Source: Eumeta japonica
Lineage: Eukaryota > Arthropoda > Insecta > Lepidoptera > Psychidae
Length of the DNA: 64,000 bases
Assembly: GCA_005406025.1 (NCBI GenBank)
Contig: BGZK01001570.1
Coordinates: 62,001-126,000, forward strand
Direction of reading: 5' to 3'
The notes under the pieces are model-generated. The model worked only from the letters and a program-made list of their open reading frames with translations, ran no database searches and had not been told where the DNA came from. Shown here one piece after another: positions 11,216 through 21,549 of the stretch; position 1 is the first letter of the stretch; each line of letters starts with the position of its first letter. The translations under genes and the position numbers were made by a program.

Positions 11216-13300
11216 GCACGTACCTAACAACAGACATACCTAACAACAGACGTATTCAAAAACAATCACTAGATCATTATAAAAACAGGCCTTATAACGA
11301 AACTTTTGACGCGATGAGCTTAACTCATTTTGCTGCATACTATACGTTTTCAAGTAAAATAAAACTTGCACATGAAGGTGAAAGTGACAGTGAATTCTTC
11401 GGAAACTGGATCAAATTGTTAGATAATAATAGATACTTGCGAAAAAGGAAGATGTCCAGGGTCGTACGTTTTCGTAGATATAATAAAGCTCAAGATCCTG
11501 ACAATTTTTACAAAGAGCAGCTGTTATACACAAACTGGAGGGATGAAATGACTGAATTGATCAATGATAATATAAATCTCGAACAGAAATTCATTGAACT
11601 TAGTGATGAAATCCATTCAGTTTTCAATTAAATCGTTTGGGGGGTCTAAATGAGTTCGAGGCATTGCTGAATGCGATTCGTAATGCTGACATAGATGAAG
11701 AGGATGAAGACAGCGTACAAAGAAAAAAAATCAACTATTAGACGATTACGAATTTAGAACTCAAGGTCATCCGGACCATTGTCTGCAGTTACATGGACAA
11801 GAACCTTACTCAGTAGGAGGAGTGATTACCCAACCAGCAGTATTAACTAAAAAGGGTGTATTAAACTCAATTAGAATATTTAATTGTAATCAAAGACATC
11901 TTGTATTACATATTTTCAATCAAGAATCACCACTACCATTTTATTATTTTTTTAGTGATCGAGCAGCAGTAGATAAAAGTTTGCTAATTAAGGTTTATAT
12001 CAATATCTAATGCTTATTTTCAAAAGAGATCCGGGCATAAATCCTGATGATCCTAGAATTTTGCTTTGTGCATACACGGGAAAAGCTGCTTTTGGAATTG
12101 GTGGTCAAACTGTACATGGTACATTTGGACTTCCAGTATCCCAATATGGCCAAACAATTCTCGAGATATCAGCGAGAACCGCGAATACATTGGCATGTAA
12201 ACTTGCAAAAGTAAGATTAATTAGTTTGGATAAAATATCAATGCTAGGGAGTAGAACTCTTACCAGATTAATAGAAGATTACAACAAATATTTCACACAG
12301 ATACACCATTTGTTGATACTTCTATCATATGTGTCGGGGATTTCAATAAATTACCACCAGTGGGAGACAACTGGGTTCAGCCAAACACTAGGCAAAGTCC
12401 ATTTGCTCTTCTAGTTGGCACTCCATTATGGGGTACATTCCGTCTTTTTACGATGACGAAAATAAAGTGGCAAAAGGATGATTTGGCATTCGCCATAGCC
12501 CTAAACAATGTGCCTGTCGGTCAAATGACATCTATTGACATAGAGTTAATTAATTCTATATGTTATAATATGAACTCTAACTGCTGAAGCGCAAGGAGCG
12601 GTAAGTTTATTCAGGACCAATAATGAGGTCGACAAATATAACAACCAAACATTGTCTTGTATGGACACCGAAGGGTGCTCTATTAAAGAAATCGATGGGG
12701 TTTAACGAACACCAAATCCACACGCTGCTAGAATAGATTTGCAATCTATAAGTGCTCTAGCTACACTGCAAACCTATGGTTTTGTAAAGAACTTGTTTTT
12801 AGGAGTAGGTGCGCTTTATATGGTGACTGTGGATATTGATACTTCGAATGGCCTTGTTAATGGTACTACCGGAATATAGAAGGCTATAGACTACGATCGA
12901 CACAAGGGAACAAGTGAAAAGCGGCCGTTACGTATTTGAGTTTTGGTTGATAATAATACGGAAATAGTTGAAAGAAATAAATACCAATTAACTTACAGGA
13001 AACATCGTCAGTACCTCAATTTCTATTAAACGCCTTTGGAAGCTGTTACTTACAGTGTAAAGAAATCGTTAAATCTCCTGCGTCATATTCAATTTTCCGT
13101 AATACCTGCAGAAGGGATAGCTATTCATAAATCGCAAGGCGTCACTTTGGAAAAAGTAGTAGTTCATATCGCTAAAAACGTCAAAAGACCGATGCTGCAA
13201 GTAAATTGTTCTAGAGCGACGTCGTCGTCTGGACTTTTTTTGGTCGTGAGTTTTGGTAGGTTTAATGCTCAATCTGAAATATCAGAATCGTTCGCTATAA
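11216..13300 (+). pseudogene. Helentron PIF1-like helicase region, broken
   Basis: After the mariner the Helitron protein resumes with PYNETFDAMSLTHFAAYY and an RYNKAQDPDNFYKEQLLYTNW block (11314-11631), standard for the segment ahead of the helicase. The helicase Walker A region reads SDRAAVDKSLLIK at about 11960-11995, so the glycine-rich loop is destroyed. Motif Ia (YTGKAAFGIGGQTVHG) is intact at about 12070-12120, and Walker B reads LDKISM instead of DEIS. Later motifs include VGDFNKLPPVGD, AQGAVSLFRTN and PAEGIAIHKSQGVTLEKVVV at 13105-13165. Stops at about 11631, 12010, 12414 and 12587 divide it. It would have been the rolling-circle unwinding motor. Confidence 0.8.
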
Positions 13301-14033
13301 AAATGGAAATGAAAAGACTAGAGCAAAACAAATTTGTACCATTTTTTCAATTTCTGCAAACACCGGAAGATAACGTAGTTCAAATTATATTTCATAACGT
13401 GCAATCATTGCGCAAACATTCACCAGACGTGATTAAATGTGATCATAGATCCATTATTCTTGCTTCTCATGCCGCATTGTTTGTTGAAACCTGGGAATGT
13501 CGTAGTGCCAATTTTGAAATTGATGGTTTTAATGAGGTGTGCAGACTAGACAGTCCAATTATAATTAATGCAAATCCAGGTTGGGGATCTATCACATACG
13601 TATGTCGCAATCTTAAGAACTCTGTCTCAGATGGATCATGTGATAGATACTGCTTGAGTAATCCGGGCGTTGCAAACGGACACTGAGTGTGTATACATTT
13701 TGCGATGTTTAACATCCAGTTGATTGCTGTCTATAGGTTACCACGATGTCTAGTCAATATTGCTGTAGAATACATAAATACAGTAATATAAGAAAACAGC
13801 CACAATGATAATATTTCTCACCTGATTGTTGTAGGAGATTTCAACATAGATTTAAAAAGCAAACCCCAAAATGTATTTTCATTATATTTTTCTTCTACAG
13901 GCATGTTGCCATTAATAAACACTAGCACTACAAAAACGAACACTATTATAGACGTTCTTTCCAACTGTGATATACAATGCGATACCATTACATTTTTTCA
14001 ATTTCTACTTTCAAATCTGGATCAAATTTAATA
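13300..14033 (+). pseudogene. Helentron C-terminal endonuclease/exonuclease/phosphatase domain
   Basis: The open frame 13036-13686 passes without interruption from the last helicase motifs into an EEP-type endonuclease. That part has IIFHNVQSLRKHS (the N-x-x-S-L start of the fold), then LFVETWE (the conserved glutamate) and an FEIDGFNEVCRLDS block. Beyond a stop at 13686, broken frames carry FAMFNIQLIAVYR and LIVVGDFNIDLKSK, with the GDFN metal-site motif. A TNTIIDVLSNCDI segment follows to about 14030. The order and motifs match the AP-endonuclease-like domain fused to Helentron helicases. Several stops make it inactive. Confidence 0.72.
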
Positions 14034-14099
14034 TTTAAGTGAAAAAAATAACTTTGATTAGGTCAACTAACTAATTTAGGTATGAACTGTAAGTATAAC

Positions 14100-14258
14100 C
14101 ACAATTTCCTATAAGTATATAATTATAGGTTTTGGATACTGAATTTTTGTAAAAGCTCGGAAAAAACTGCGAGACTCGATTCCTATTTATATGTACCTGC
14201 AAATTTATACGGAACCCTTAGTGGGCGAGTTCGACTCGCACTTGTCCGTTTTTTCAAA
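14100..14258 (+). repeat. lepidopteran-type dispersed repeat tail
   Basis: The string tacggaacccttagtgggcg continues into gttcgactcgcacttgtccg and a T-run. This is a tail I recognise as very frequent in moth and butterfly genomes, where it marks the end of a short interspersed or MITE-like element. Only the tail is clear, and the element's other boundary is not resolved. Confidence 0.5.
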
Positions 14259-14370
14259 ATGTCATGTACTTAATGGTATTAAAACTAGCCAGATATGACA
14301 GCAGAACCAAAGAGATTTTACTTCATTTTTTTTACTTATAAAATACGAAAAACTTTTACCCCAACCTAAT
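14259..14370 (+). repeat. dispersed repeat, copy 1 of 3
   Basis: The block aaaatgtcat...taatggtat(t/c)aaaactagccagata...caaagagattttact...ttacttataaaata recurs at about 15616-15720 and 46831-46930 with 15-25 percent differences by eye. No coding capacity or terminal repeats were found. It is an interspersed repeat private to this comparison. Confidence 0.65.
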
Positions 14371-14559
14371 ATATAGATTACGTACTATGAGTTCATGTGC
14401 CTTATGGACCGGAATCTGTACCCTTGCACAGAATTCCTCGCACAGAAAATAACATTTGGAAACGTATAACACATTTTTTTTATTAATTCCTTTAATATTA
14501 TAGACTCAGTTAACAATGAATATTCTTCAGATCATAAGCAGTATAGAAAATACAAGTGT

Positions 14560-14731
14560 TCAGCCGCCGCAGCCGCAACCGCCAGCGGGGGGCGGAGGAG
14601 GGCCCTCAGCACTGCCACCCGGTCCGCGCAGACTGCGTACGTTCGATCCGCCTCCGCCGCCGCTAGCGCCACTACTGCCACCGCGTGACCCACCTCGAGC
14701 ACTCATCGTCGGGTCTACTAGTGACCGAGCC
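14560..14731 (-). CDS. selenoprotein K/SelG-like C-terminal exon with Cys at the Sec position
   Basis: The minus frame is open for 56 codons to a TGA (14560-14562). It reads ARSLVDPTMSARGG, then a glycine/serine tract, then NVRSLRGPGG and finally PPPPPAGGCGCGG. SelK/SelG proteins are about 90-residue ER membrane proteins with one N-terminal membrane helix, a Gly/Arg-rich tail and an LRGP...PPP-x-AGG-Sec-G ending. The cysteine after AGG occupies the selenocysteine place, consistent with the known loss of selenoproteins in Lepidoptera. If the exon starts at 14731 (after aag), it joins in phase to the exon at 23959-24034. Its polypyrimidine tract is weak, so the boundary is uncertain. GC content far exceeds the surroundings. 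The opposite strand is also open (proline-rich), which I take as a shadow. Confidence 0.6.
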
Positions 14732-14819
14732 CTTCAACATAATTCATACCCAACATTCTATATAATATGTCAAAGAATTGGAAACTGCACATCTGTGAAA
14801 TATTATTAAAGCTATTGTA

Positions 14820-15187
14820 AGAGAGTGCGCCAACTGAGACTGTGATTCATCTGATGGCTGAATAGAACCGACCCAACGCGTACCGAAACTGGTGTGCAAA
14901 TCACTTTTCTTCAAGAAGTAGAGAAGTCGACACCACGGAAATATTTTACTACAAAGATGACTGACGAAAAATTAATGTACCTATAGAAAAACGCACAGAA
15001 ATTACATATACACGACGTATTAATGCCATACAATCAAATTGCGCACCCCCTTTCATTTTTTGTATACTTCTTATGCAATTTATATGTAAAAGCTAGTCTA
15101 AAAATATTTATTCTTTATTTCTAAACAAATGATGTATAGTAAATTAAGTTTCAGATTCCTATACATTGCTGTTAGGCAATTAAATAA
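14820..15187. other. no gene seen
   Basis: This is probable intron sequence of the SelK-like gene or, if that gene is wrong, plain intergenic DNA. No motif was recognised. Confidence 0.4.
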
Positions 15188-15249
15188 GGGGCCATCCATA
15201 AATTACGTCACGGGGGGAGGGGCCTGTGACGTAATTTATGGATGGCCCC
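15188..15249. repeat. perfect 24-bp inverted repeat (micro-MITE)
   Basis: The arms ggggccatccataaattacg+tcac (15188-15211) and their exact reverse complement (15226-15249) are separated by 14 G-rich bases. The terminal ggggccat(c/t)ca...acgta is shared with the larger element at 20520-20777. Such near-pure palindromes are usually solo terminal repeats of a DNA transposon. No target duplication is obvious. Confidence 0.8.
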
Positions 15250-15615
15250 CAATCACTCAAATAGCTACAAAACCTTTCACGGTAGACTTATCAAAATTGT
15301 AAAATATTAATTTAGAGCTTAACATTGTACCAAAAGTGTGAGAAAAGTTCAAAGTCCTAATATTTTGCCCAATTCATTATCTTGTTCTTCCAGAATGTTA
15401 TGAGTGACGAGTAGTAAAACTGTAGTAGTAAATCTGTTTTCACGAAATTCGGACTATAGCTGGGGCAGAATGCTAACTATCTAAGTATCAATAAGTTCCA
15501 TATTCCATAGTTGTCAAAGACATGACACAATGCTAATGGGTTGTAGATTCTAAAATGTAATAGGGTTTGTAGTATTAAGGAGGAGCTAAACAATAGCAAT
15601 ATTTTCCTTATTTTA

Positions 15616-15720
15616 AAATGTCATCTATTTAATGGTATCAAAAACTAGCCAGATACAAACAGCATAGCCAAAGAGATTTTACTGCAACTTTTTACTTATA
15701 AAATAAAAAAAATGTTTTTC
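15616..15720 (+). repeat. dispersed repeat, copy 2 of 3
   Basis: Same block as at 14259-14370: atttaatggtatcaaaaact, agccagataca, then caaagagattttactgcaac and ttacttataaaata. Confidence 0.65.
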
Positions 15721-15788
15721 CCTGATCCAATTGTGTTTCTTGCAAACGTTTGAAATATTTTCTATTTCTACATATTTAACGCATTAAT

Positions 15789-15960
15789 GGCCTGGGGCGG
15801 TGGTCGCTCAGTAGTTAAGAGCATCGGCTTTGAACAAAAAATGCCGGGATCGATCATGACCACAGTCGTAATTTTGACTACGTAATTTAAATGTCAATCT
15901 ATCTCGTTATATTTCGTACTTTTCATACCATCGACCTGAGCTTAATAAACTAAGTCTCAA
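15789..15960 (+). mobile_element. tRNA-derived SINE relic
   Basis: The sequence ggtggtcgctcagtagttaa followed by gagcatcggc is a typical RNA polymerase III A box. About 30 bases on, gccgggatcgatca is a degraded B box (G-G-T-T-C-G-A-T-C-C class in its complementary layout). The spacing fits the tRNA-related head of an insect SINE. It does not fold as a complete tRNA and has no anticodon arm or acceptor match that I can support, so it is not a tRNA gene. Its tail is unresolved. Confidence 0.5.
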
Positions 15961-16823
15961 TCATTAATTTGTATTGTTCTTCGAACTGTCCTAATATCAT
16001 CTAATAGATAAGCCTAACAGGTGAAACTTACGACTGAATCAAAGATACATCCAGCCAGTTTTTTTTTAAATTTCCATTTGCAAATCTTAAAACAGCTATT
16101 GGAGATATGACTTTAAAGATGTATAATTATAAATATGAATACGAACGATTCATATCTTATTATTCTGATGCAAATATTTGATAGTATAATTACTACAATT
16201 AAAATAAAGCTTTGAATTTGAAACCTGTCTAATGGGGAGGATGAATCTGCTGTATTTTACAAATTTGTTAATATCAGGTTCGCGAGTTACTAAAAGCAGC
16301 TTTAAGTGATCACATTCAATAATGTGAAGCTGATTTCTCTTCAAATTCAAATTCAAATTTCTTTATTTTATAGGTTTTACTATAACACTTGATATATGTC
16401 ATTACAAATAAAGAATTTACAATTTTTAATTATTTTTCATTATTTTCACTTTTTTTAATTACTTGTTCGTAATGCAGTTATCCCTCAAAAAGATCGAGCA
16501 AAAAAAATTGAAGATAGCTCTTTCCAAACCAATTATATAGAAATACAATCACATATAAAACTATTGCAGGAAAAAATCTGTAGAAAGTCGAGCTTACATG
16601 TCCAATTATCCTCTAAATTAAGAGATTGTATAGTACCCTTTTGTGTTTGCTTCATAAATGCTATAAATTTGTATAAGGATAAATTTTGTATATCCACAGA
16701 AATCTTATTGAACATGCACACACAGAGCCCCCTAAAAAAAATTGTGACCCTAATAGTCGACTAACATGTAAACGAAGTTCATTTTTATTTCTAGTATTGA
16801 AATTATGTCTATCACTGCCTTAA

Positions 16824-18160
16824 TTAAAACATTCTAATTTTTTTTTTATAATGTGTATTAAATTTTGATAGAAATTGTGACGCCACAGTTAAAATTTTAA
16901 TTTCTTTAAACTTACTTCTAAGAGAAACACGAGGTCCCAGCTCGTAAATTGCGCGAGTGGCCCGCTTTTGCAAAACACAAATTCTGTGAACACCCGCAGC
17001 ATGTCCCCAAAGCAGGATGCCATATGACATCTAACTATGGAAACAACCAAATTAAACCGATCTGGCGGTTTTGATATAGGACAAATGTCTTTTTTTTTAG
17101 TTGCAAATGCAACAGAGCTAAGCCTGTTCGCCAACTCACCGATATGAGGACCCCACTGAAGTTTATTATCTAAAGAGACCTAAGAATACAGTAGTGTCAA
17201 CAAGCTCTAATTTCTCGTTTCTTATTAAAATACAACTAGATCCATTTTTCACATTCGGAAGTGAGAATTTCACACATTTTGTTTTTTTCCTATTAAGAAG
17301 TATATTATTTAGAGTAAACCATTTTTCAAATTTGAAGATAGCAATGTTCATATTGTCATAATCGAGTGGATGTCTTTTAACTTTGAATAATAAAAAAGTA
17401 TCATCTGCAAATAGTAATATCTCATGAATATCCTTAACAAGGCTTGGTAAATCATTAATATAAACTAAAAACAGAAACGGACCGAGAATCGATCCCTGTG
17501 GCACCCCCATGCAGACCACGGATGCAGACAATCTCATGTTCTTGACATCGACTTTCTGAACCCTATTAATCAAATATGATGCCTGTAGGTCGAGTGCACG
17601 ACACGTAACTCCATAATGATGTAGCTTCCTGATCAGTGTTTCGTGATTTACACAGTCAAACACCTTGGAGAGAATGTAAAACATTTCTATCGCATTTCAC
17701 AAATCCTCCCAGGCTTCAAAAATTTTTTCAACAAGCTCGACACCAATATCAATTGTCGAGCGACCCCATGTGAAATCAAACTGTTTTTTGGACATTATTT
17801 ACTATAAAAATGTAGTAGCAGTTGATTTAGGATCAACTTTTCAAAAATTTTACTTAATGTCAGCAGTACAGATATAGGCTTAAAGTTTGTGGGGTTGGAT
17901 TTACTACCACCTTTGAATATGGAAACAACTTTGCTTTTTTTCATCATATCAGGAAATGTATCATCATCCAAACATTTATTTACAACAAGCGCCAAATGCG
18001 GTACAATACAATCAATAATAGAGTTTACAATTTTAACTAAGAGACCATGAAGATCAGCAGCCTTTTTCATATCTAACGACTTAAATGCCATAATAATGTC
18101 TTCCGAATTTATATATTTAAATTCTAAATTAATATTAATAGGCGGAATATTTTCCCTCAA
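16824..18160 (-). pseudogene. LINE reverse transcriptase, frameshifted
   Basis: The frame 17795-18160 contains the N-terminal RT block (EDIIMAFKSLDMKKAADLHG, then KKSKVVSIFKGG and NFKPISVL). The frame 17166-17684 continues after a break with VFDCVNHETLIRKLHHYG, the MGVPQGSILGPFLFLVYIND block and the catalytic box LLFADDTFLLF. The C-terminal thumb region follows at 16824-17134 in two frames, with MSYGILLWGHA and RATRAIYELGPRVSLRSKF. The YADD-type box reads FADD and both aspartates are present. Family knowledge places it in the Jockey/CR1 group. I cannot separate these clades without a tree. Confidence 0.85.
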
Positions 18161-18489
18161 TAAGGATTCAGCAAGAGCGGGAGATACATTGAGAAATTTG
18201 GTAGCCGAAATTAAAATTTCAGCAAAAATATTTCAAAGGGTTCGACATCTTATATGTCTTTATTTAGAATTTTATTATTTATCTTAAGTTGGAAGTTAAG
18301 AGCGCGACATTTAATTTTGCCTATTTCGTTCTTTATGACACTCCATGTTTTCATTAAATTTTTGCTGTTCTTTATTTTGCTATTAATATAATTTATTTTA
18401 ACCGCGATACAAACACGTTTTTAACATACTCAGCAAATGTCTCGCTTTTATTATGTTCTTTCATCATAAAGGTCATACAATCTTTTCTT

Positions 18490-19110
18490 ACTTATGCGTT
18501 CGCGCAATTTACAACCTCGGACCTCGTGCATCTCTTAGAAATAAGTTTAAGGAAATTGGAATTTTAACCCTGTCATCTCAATTAATTTATGAAAATTTAT
18601 TACATGTAAAAAAAATTTAGAAATGTTTAAAAGAAATAGTAGTCGACATAAACTCAATACCAGAAATAAAAATAAACTGATTTCACATGTTAGTCGACTA
18701 AGTAAAGTCACAAATTCATTTAGAGAGTCTGTGTGCGCCTATTCAATAAGGTTCCTATAGATTTACAAGATTTACCCCTACATAAATTTAAGAGTGTTAT
18801 TAAACAATCACTCAGTAAAAAAGAGTACTATGCATTTCTGAATATTTAGAAGACAAATATCCATGGGCATAAGCGGCTCGACTGCTTACCTGGCTGTTTC
18901 ATTCTTCATGGTCTCGTATTTGTTTTGGCTATGTATGTGCAAATTAGAAAAGAGCTACCCTTAAGTTTCTTGCTCGTTCTTTTTGAGGGAAAACTGCCTT
19001 CTGAACGAGCGGTAAAGTGTAAATTCACAAAAAATTGTGACGTATTTCAAGTGTTATTTTGTAACCTAGGAAATAAAGATATTTTGAATTTTAATTTGAA
19101 TATGTGTATC
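18490..19110 (+). mobile_element. 5'-truncated LINE tail inserted in the opposite-strand LINE
   Basis: It starts abruptly in the RT thumb region (NLGPRASLRNKFKEIGIL, about 18505-18560), runs through the C-terminal codons and a 3' UTR with tatccatgggcataagcggc and gagctacccttaagttt, and ends aaataaagatattttgaatt. The same UTR occurs at 21550-22240, 45420-45566 and 48500-48935. Truncation at the 5' end is the normal result of target-primed reverse transcription. Confidence 0.75.
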
Positions 19111-19449
19111 CCCACTATTGCCCAATTACTCAACGATAATGACTCATTTACTTTTATAATTCTTGTTTGGAAAATATTGGCGTATTCCTCTTGTATTACA
19201 TAAAATATAGAGTTGTACAACTCACTGGAATAGTTACAGCATTGTAGTTCTGGAATCCTCTGCATGTCAGATTTTCTAAATTCTTCCAATCGTTTTTTGT
19301 TCACTGGAATGTACTTTATATCTTTTTTTAGATTTCATATAACCGGTATTTTAAAAGACGCTATTTTACCACTGTGATTTGATTTCTAATTATTGGTAAT
19401 ATATTTCTGAAGTGGTTCAACATTTGTATAAATATTATCAAAACATATC

Positions 19450-19839
19450 TCAAAACGTGATTTCTGTAGGCTCCAAAAAAAGGTTTGACAGATTGTAACA
19501 CTCAAAGAACTCCAGAATTCTACCACTGTGATTGGTAACATCTAATAACTTTACATCAAAGTCACCAAATATTACAATATATTTAGTTTTATCACTTATC
19601 TTACACGAGGCTCGATCTATAATTGATTCAAACAATTCATAAGAAGAATAAGGGGGCTCGAATACGCTCATCACAATAAGCCGCTCGAGTTCCACACAGG
19701 CTGTCTCCACAACCCCCTCAGCAAAGAGGTCCACAATATCAGTTCTTTTCTTAAGTTTTAAATTATTACGGATTACAATTAAGGAACTGCTATGTAATGA
19801 ATTCTTTTTGCTTCTTAATAAGCTACAATGGTATAGCAC
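19450..19839 (-). pseudogene. LINE endonuclease domain fragment
   Basis: The minus frame of 129 codons has LIVIRNNLKL, a CVELERLIVMSVFEPPYS block and YIVIFGDFDVKLLD. The last is the GDFN motif of APE-type endonucleases with Asn replaced by Asp, which would impair metal or catalytic function. It precedes the RT of the same element after the reversed insertion. The frame begins where the conserved N-terminal part of the domain should already be under way, so the 5' end of the LINE is missing. Confidence 0.65.
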
Positions 19840-19859
19840 TAAATGCTCGTTCAGACATA

Positions 19860-20519
19860 TACGACGATATGAATGCTACACGAAATGTTAAAATGATTGA
19901 TTATGATCCAAGATGCAAATGTAAGAATGTGGTAATAGTTTATATCTAGAATTAGCATATATGATAATTTTATCCCGTTTCGCTACTATTTCTATTAGAT
20001 TATTGTCTATACATTTTGAACAGAAGCAGAATCTAAATGGAGACGATAACCGCAACCAAAGGCGGGATTAGGATTGAATTCGAAAGCAGAAATAAGATCG
20101 CGATCTTGATTGACAGCGCAATTGGTCGATTTTAAAAGATGAAAGGTTTCATTCGATTTCAGCGCAGGTGGAACGAAAGTGAGTTAACTTTTTAAACGAG
20201 CGGGTCCAATGCATGGGCCGTCAGTTAGAGTAAGTTATCGAGCGCGCGCGACCCATGCATGGGAGGCGCTCCTTATTTCGCGGTCGTGTCACACAAAAAA
20301 ATTAACTTTAAATTTCTAGCTTATACTTGTTTATTATATGAAATTAAATGGTATTCATCAACAAATAAGGCAACAAAAAAATATATACCTTTTACGTCGC
20401 TTACATCAGAAAATTTACAATATATTAAGTTGGTTAACGTTCAGTTCATTTAGTGATGGAGTTATCGTCTGTGTCTCTGTATATTAATAATACAAAAGTA
20501 ATCGCGACTGTTTTCCTTT
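19860..20519. other. no gene seen
   Basis: There is a GC-richer patch at 20150-20290 with two copies of ccatgcatggg context (aatgcatgggccg and acccatgcatgggagg) flanking a gcgcgcgcg run. It has no open frame with recognisable content. It is possibly a fragment of a non-coding element. Confidence 0.35.
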
Positions 20520-20777
20520 GGGGCCATTCAAGTATTACATAAGCAGAATTTGTGTAAGTTTTGACCCCTTCCTTGTCAGCAAAAGTAAGCAAAGCTTTAC
20601 CCTGTCCCCTATGCTTACGTAAAATTGGTATGTATTTTGTTTTCATGAGCAACAGTTATCAAGTTTAGAAATAAATAATTCTGAACTTCAATTCCGAGTT
20701 CCCCATGTTGTCAAAAGTAAGCAAAGCAAAGACCCCCCCCATCCCTTTTGGTGCTTACGTAATACTTGAATGGCCCC
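20520..20777. mobile_element. 258-bp MITE with ggggccattcaagtatt TIRs
   Basis: The left end ggggccattcaagtattaca+taagca is matched on the other strand by the right end ggggccattcaagtattacg+taagca, with one difference over about 26 bp. Internally, a gtcaa/gcaaaagtaagcaaagc...ccc...gcttacgtaa unit occurs twice (about 20577-20625 and 20708-20764). This indicates that one hairpin copy landed in or duplicated within another. The terminal motif is related to the 15188-15249 palindrome. It is non-coding, and no clear target duplication was seen. Confidence 0.8.
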
Positions 20778-21549
20778 TTTGATGTTTTCCTGTACGTAAT
20801 ACTTTGTGGCATATGTGGCAAAATATAAGTTTATACCGATCGCCAAGTAATAATGTAAGCACGCCATTAGGGACTTCCTAATTCGTGATTTCGATTTCGT
20901 CTTCGTGATTATGCTTTGTTCACCATATAGTGGTAAAGGTTGAATGTTAAAGAAAGCAAGATAAAACCTTAAACTATCCTCAAGAGCGTGGTACTTAAAG
21001 GGAGATGAATGTTTACAAAATATTGGCTAGTGGATCTAAAATAAAACCATCTACGTATTATATAATTCAAGATTAAAATTGTTATCACACTATATGTGCA
21101 TGATTTATTTAATTTTTTTTAAAAACAATAAATAAACCAAATATTTTAAAGATATTTTAAGATAGACAGACCTAAATCAAAGATTTAGTTGAAATTAAGA
21201 AATATCTTGATGTAAATGTAACATTTAATGAGTATGAGAAAACATTCAATTAGGAAAATTATATTGATCAGTTTTTGCAAAAACTTAATTTGAGTCAGTG
21301 TAAAACTGTTCAAACTCGGCTGGAGACTAAATTAAGTGGATTTAAAGATAAGAATTCCCTTAACATAACTGTCTCATTAACAGATTGTCTCATGTAAATG
21401 GTAGTGCTTCTCAGACCTGAGATTGCTTTTACAACTGGTTTTGAGTCATATTTTTAACCAAATATTAAGATATTTATAGCTTAGCTTTACCACCTTTTCA
21501 GTCAAAAAAATAAGAAATATATCAGACATCGAAACTACTAGATTAGATT
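20778..21549. other. no gene seen
   Basis: AT-rich DNA. Short open runs near 21150-21330 (for example IKDLVEIKKYLDVNVTFNE in one frame) look vaguely coding but have stops and no recognisable domain. Confidence 0.35.

Larger units (their letters stand above)
5358..14033 (+). mobile_element. decayed Helentron (Helitron-like element with endonuclease), split by two insertions
   Basis: The outer parts (5358 to about 7430, and 11216 to 14033) form one interrupted Helitron replicase-helicase on the plus strand. A C-terminal endonuclease-like domain follows the helicase. That fusion is the hallmark of Helentrons, a branch of the rolling-circle Helitrons. The middle of the replicase, including where the HUH nuclease motif should be, is missing. 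Its place is occupied by a BEL/Pao retrotransposon and a mariner. Walker A and Walker B of the helicase are altered and all segments carry stops or shifts, so the element is dead. Its terminal sequences were not located. Confidence 0.7.
16339..19850 (-). mobile_element. Jockey/CR1-like LINE, minus strand, interrupted
   Basis: The 3' end is the repeated ttcaaattcaaattcaaatttctttat (plus-strand view) at 16339-16365, the AATTTGAATTTGAA-type tail. Reading leftward from the high coordinates, the element has endonuclease (19450-19839), linker (19047-19304 and about 18160-18420), reverse transcriptase (17166-18160) and C-terminal domain (16824-17134). A 5'-truncated copy of the same family, in the opposite orientation, sits inside it at about 18490-19110. 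Multiple stops and shifts make it inactive. Within the SelK-like gene model it lies in the large intron, on the same strand as the gene. Confidence 0.75.

Noticed and set aside
14516..14809. Plus-strand proline-rich open frame (PPQPQPPAGGGGG..., 97 codons)
   Set aside because: The same GC-rich island reads on the minus strand as a SelK-like C-terminus with a recognisable ending. The plus frame has no family match and runs into AT-rich codons at both ends.
15789..15870. Possible tRNA gene
   Set aside because: It has A-box and B-box-like sequence, but no complete cloverleaf or anticodon arm can be supported. It fits a tRNA-derived SINE head better.
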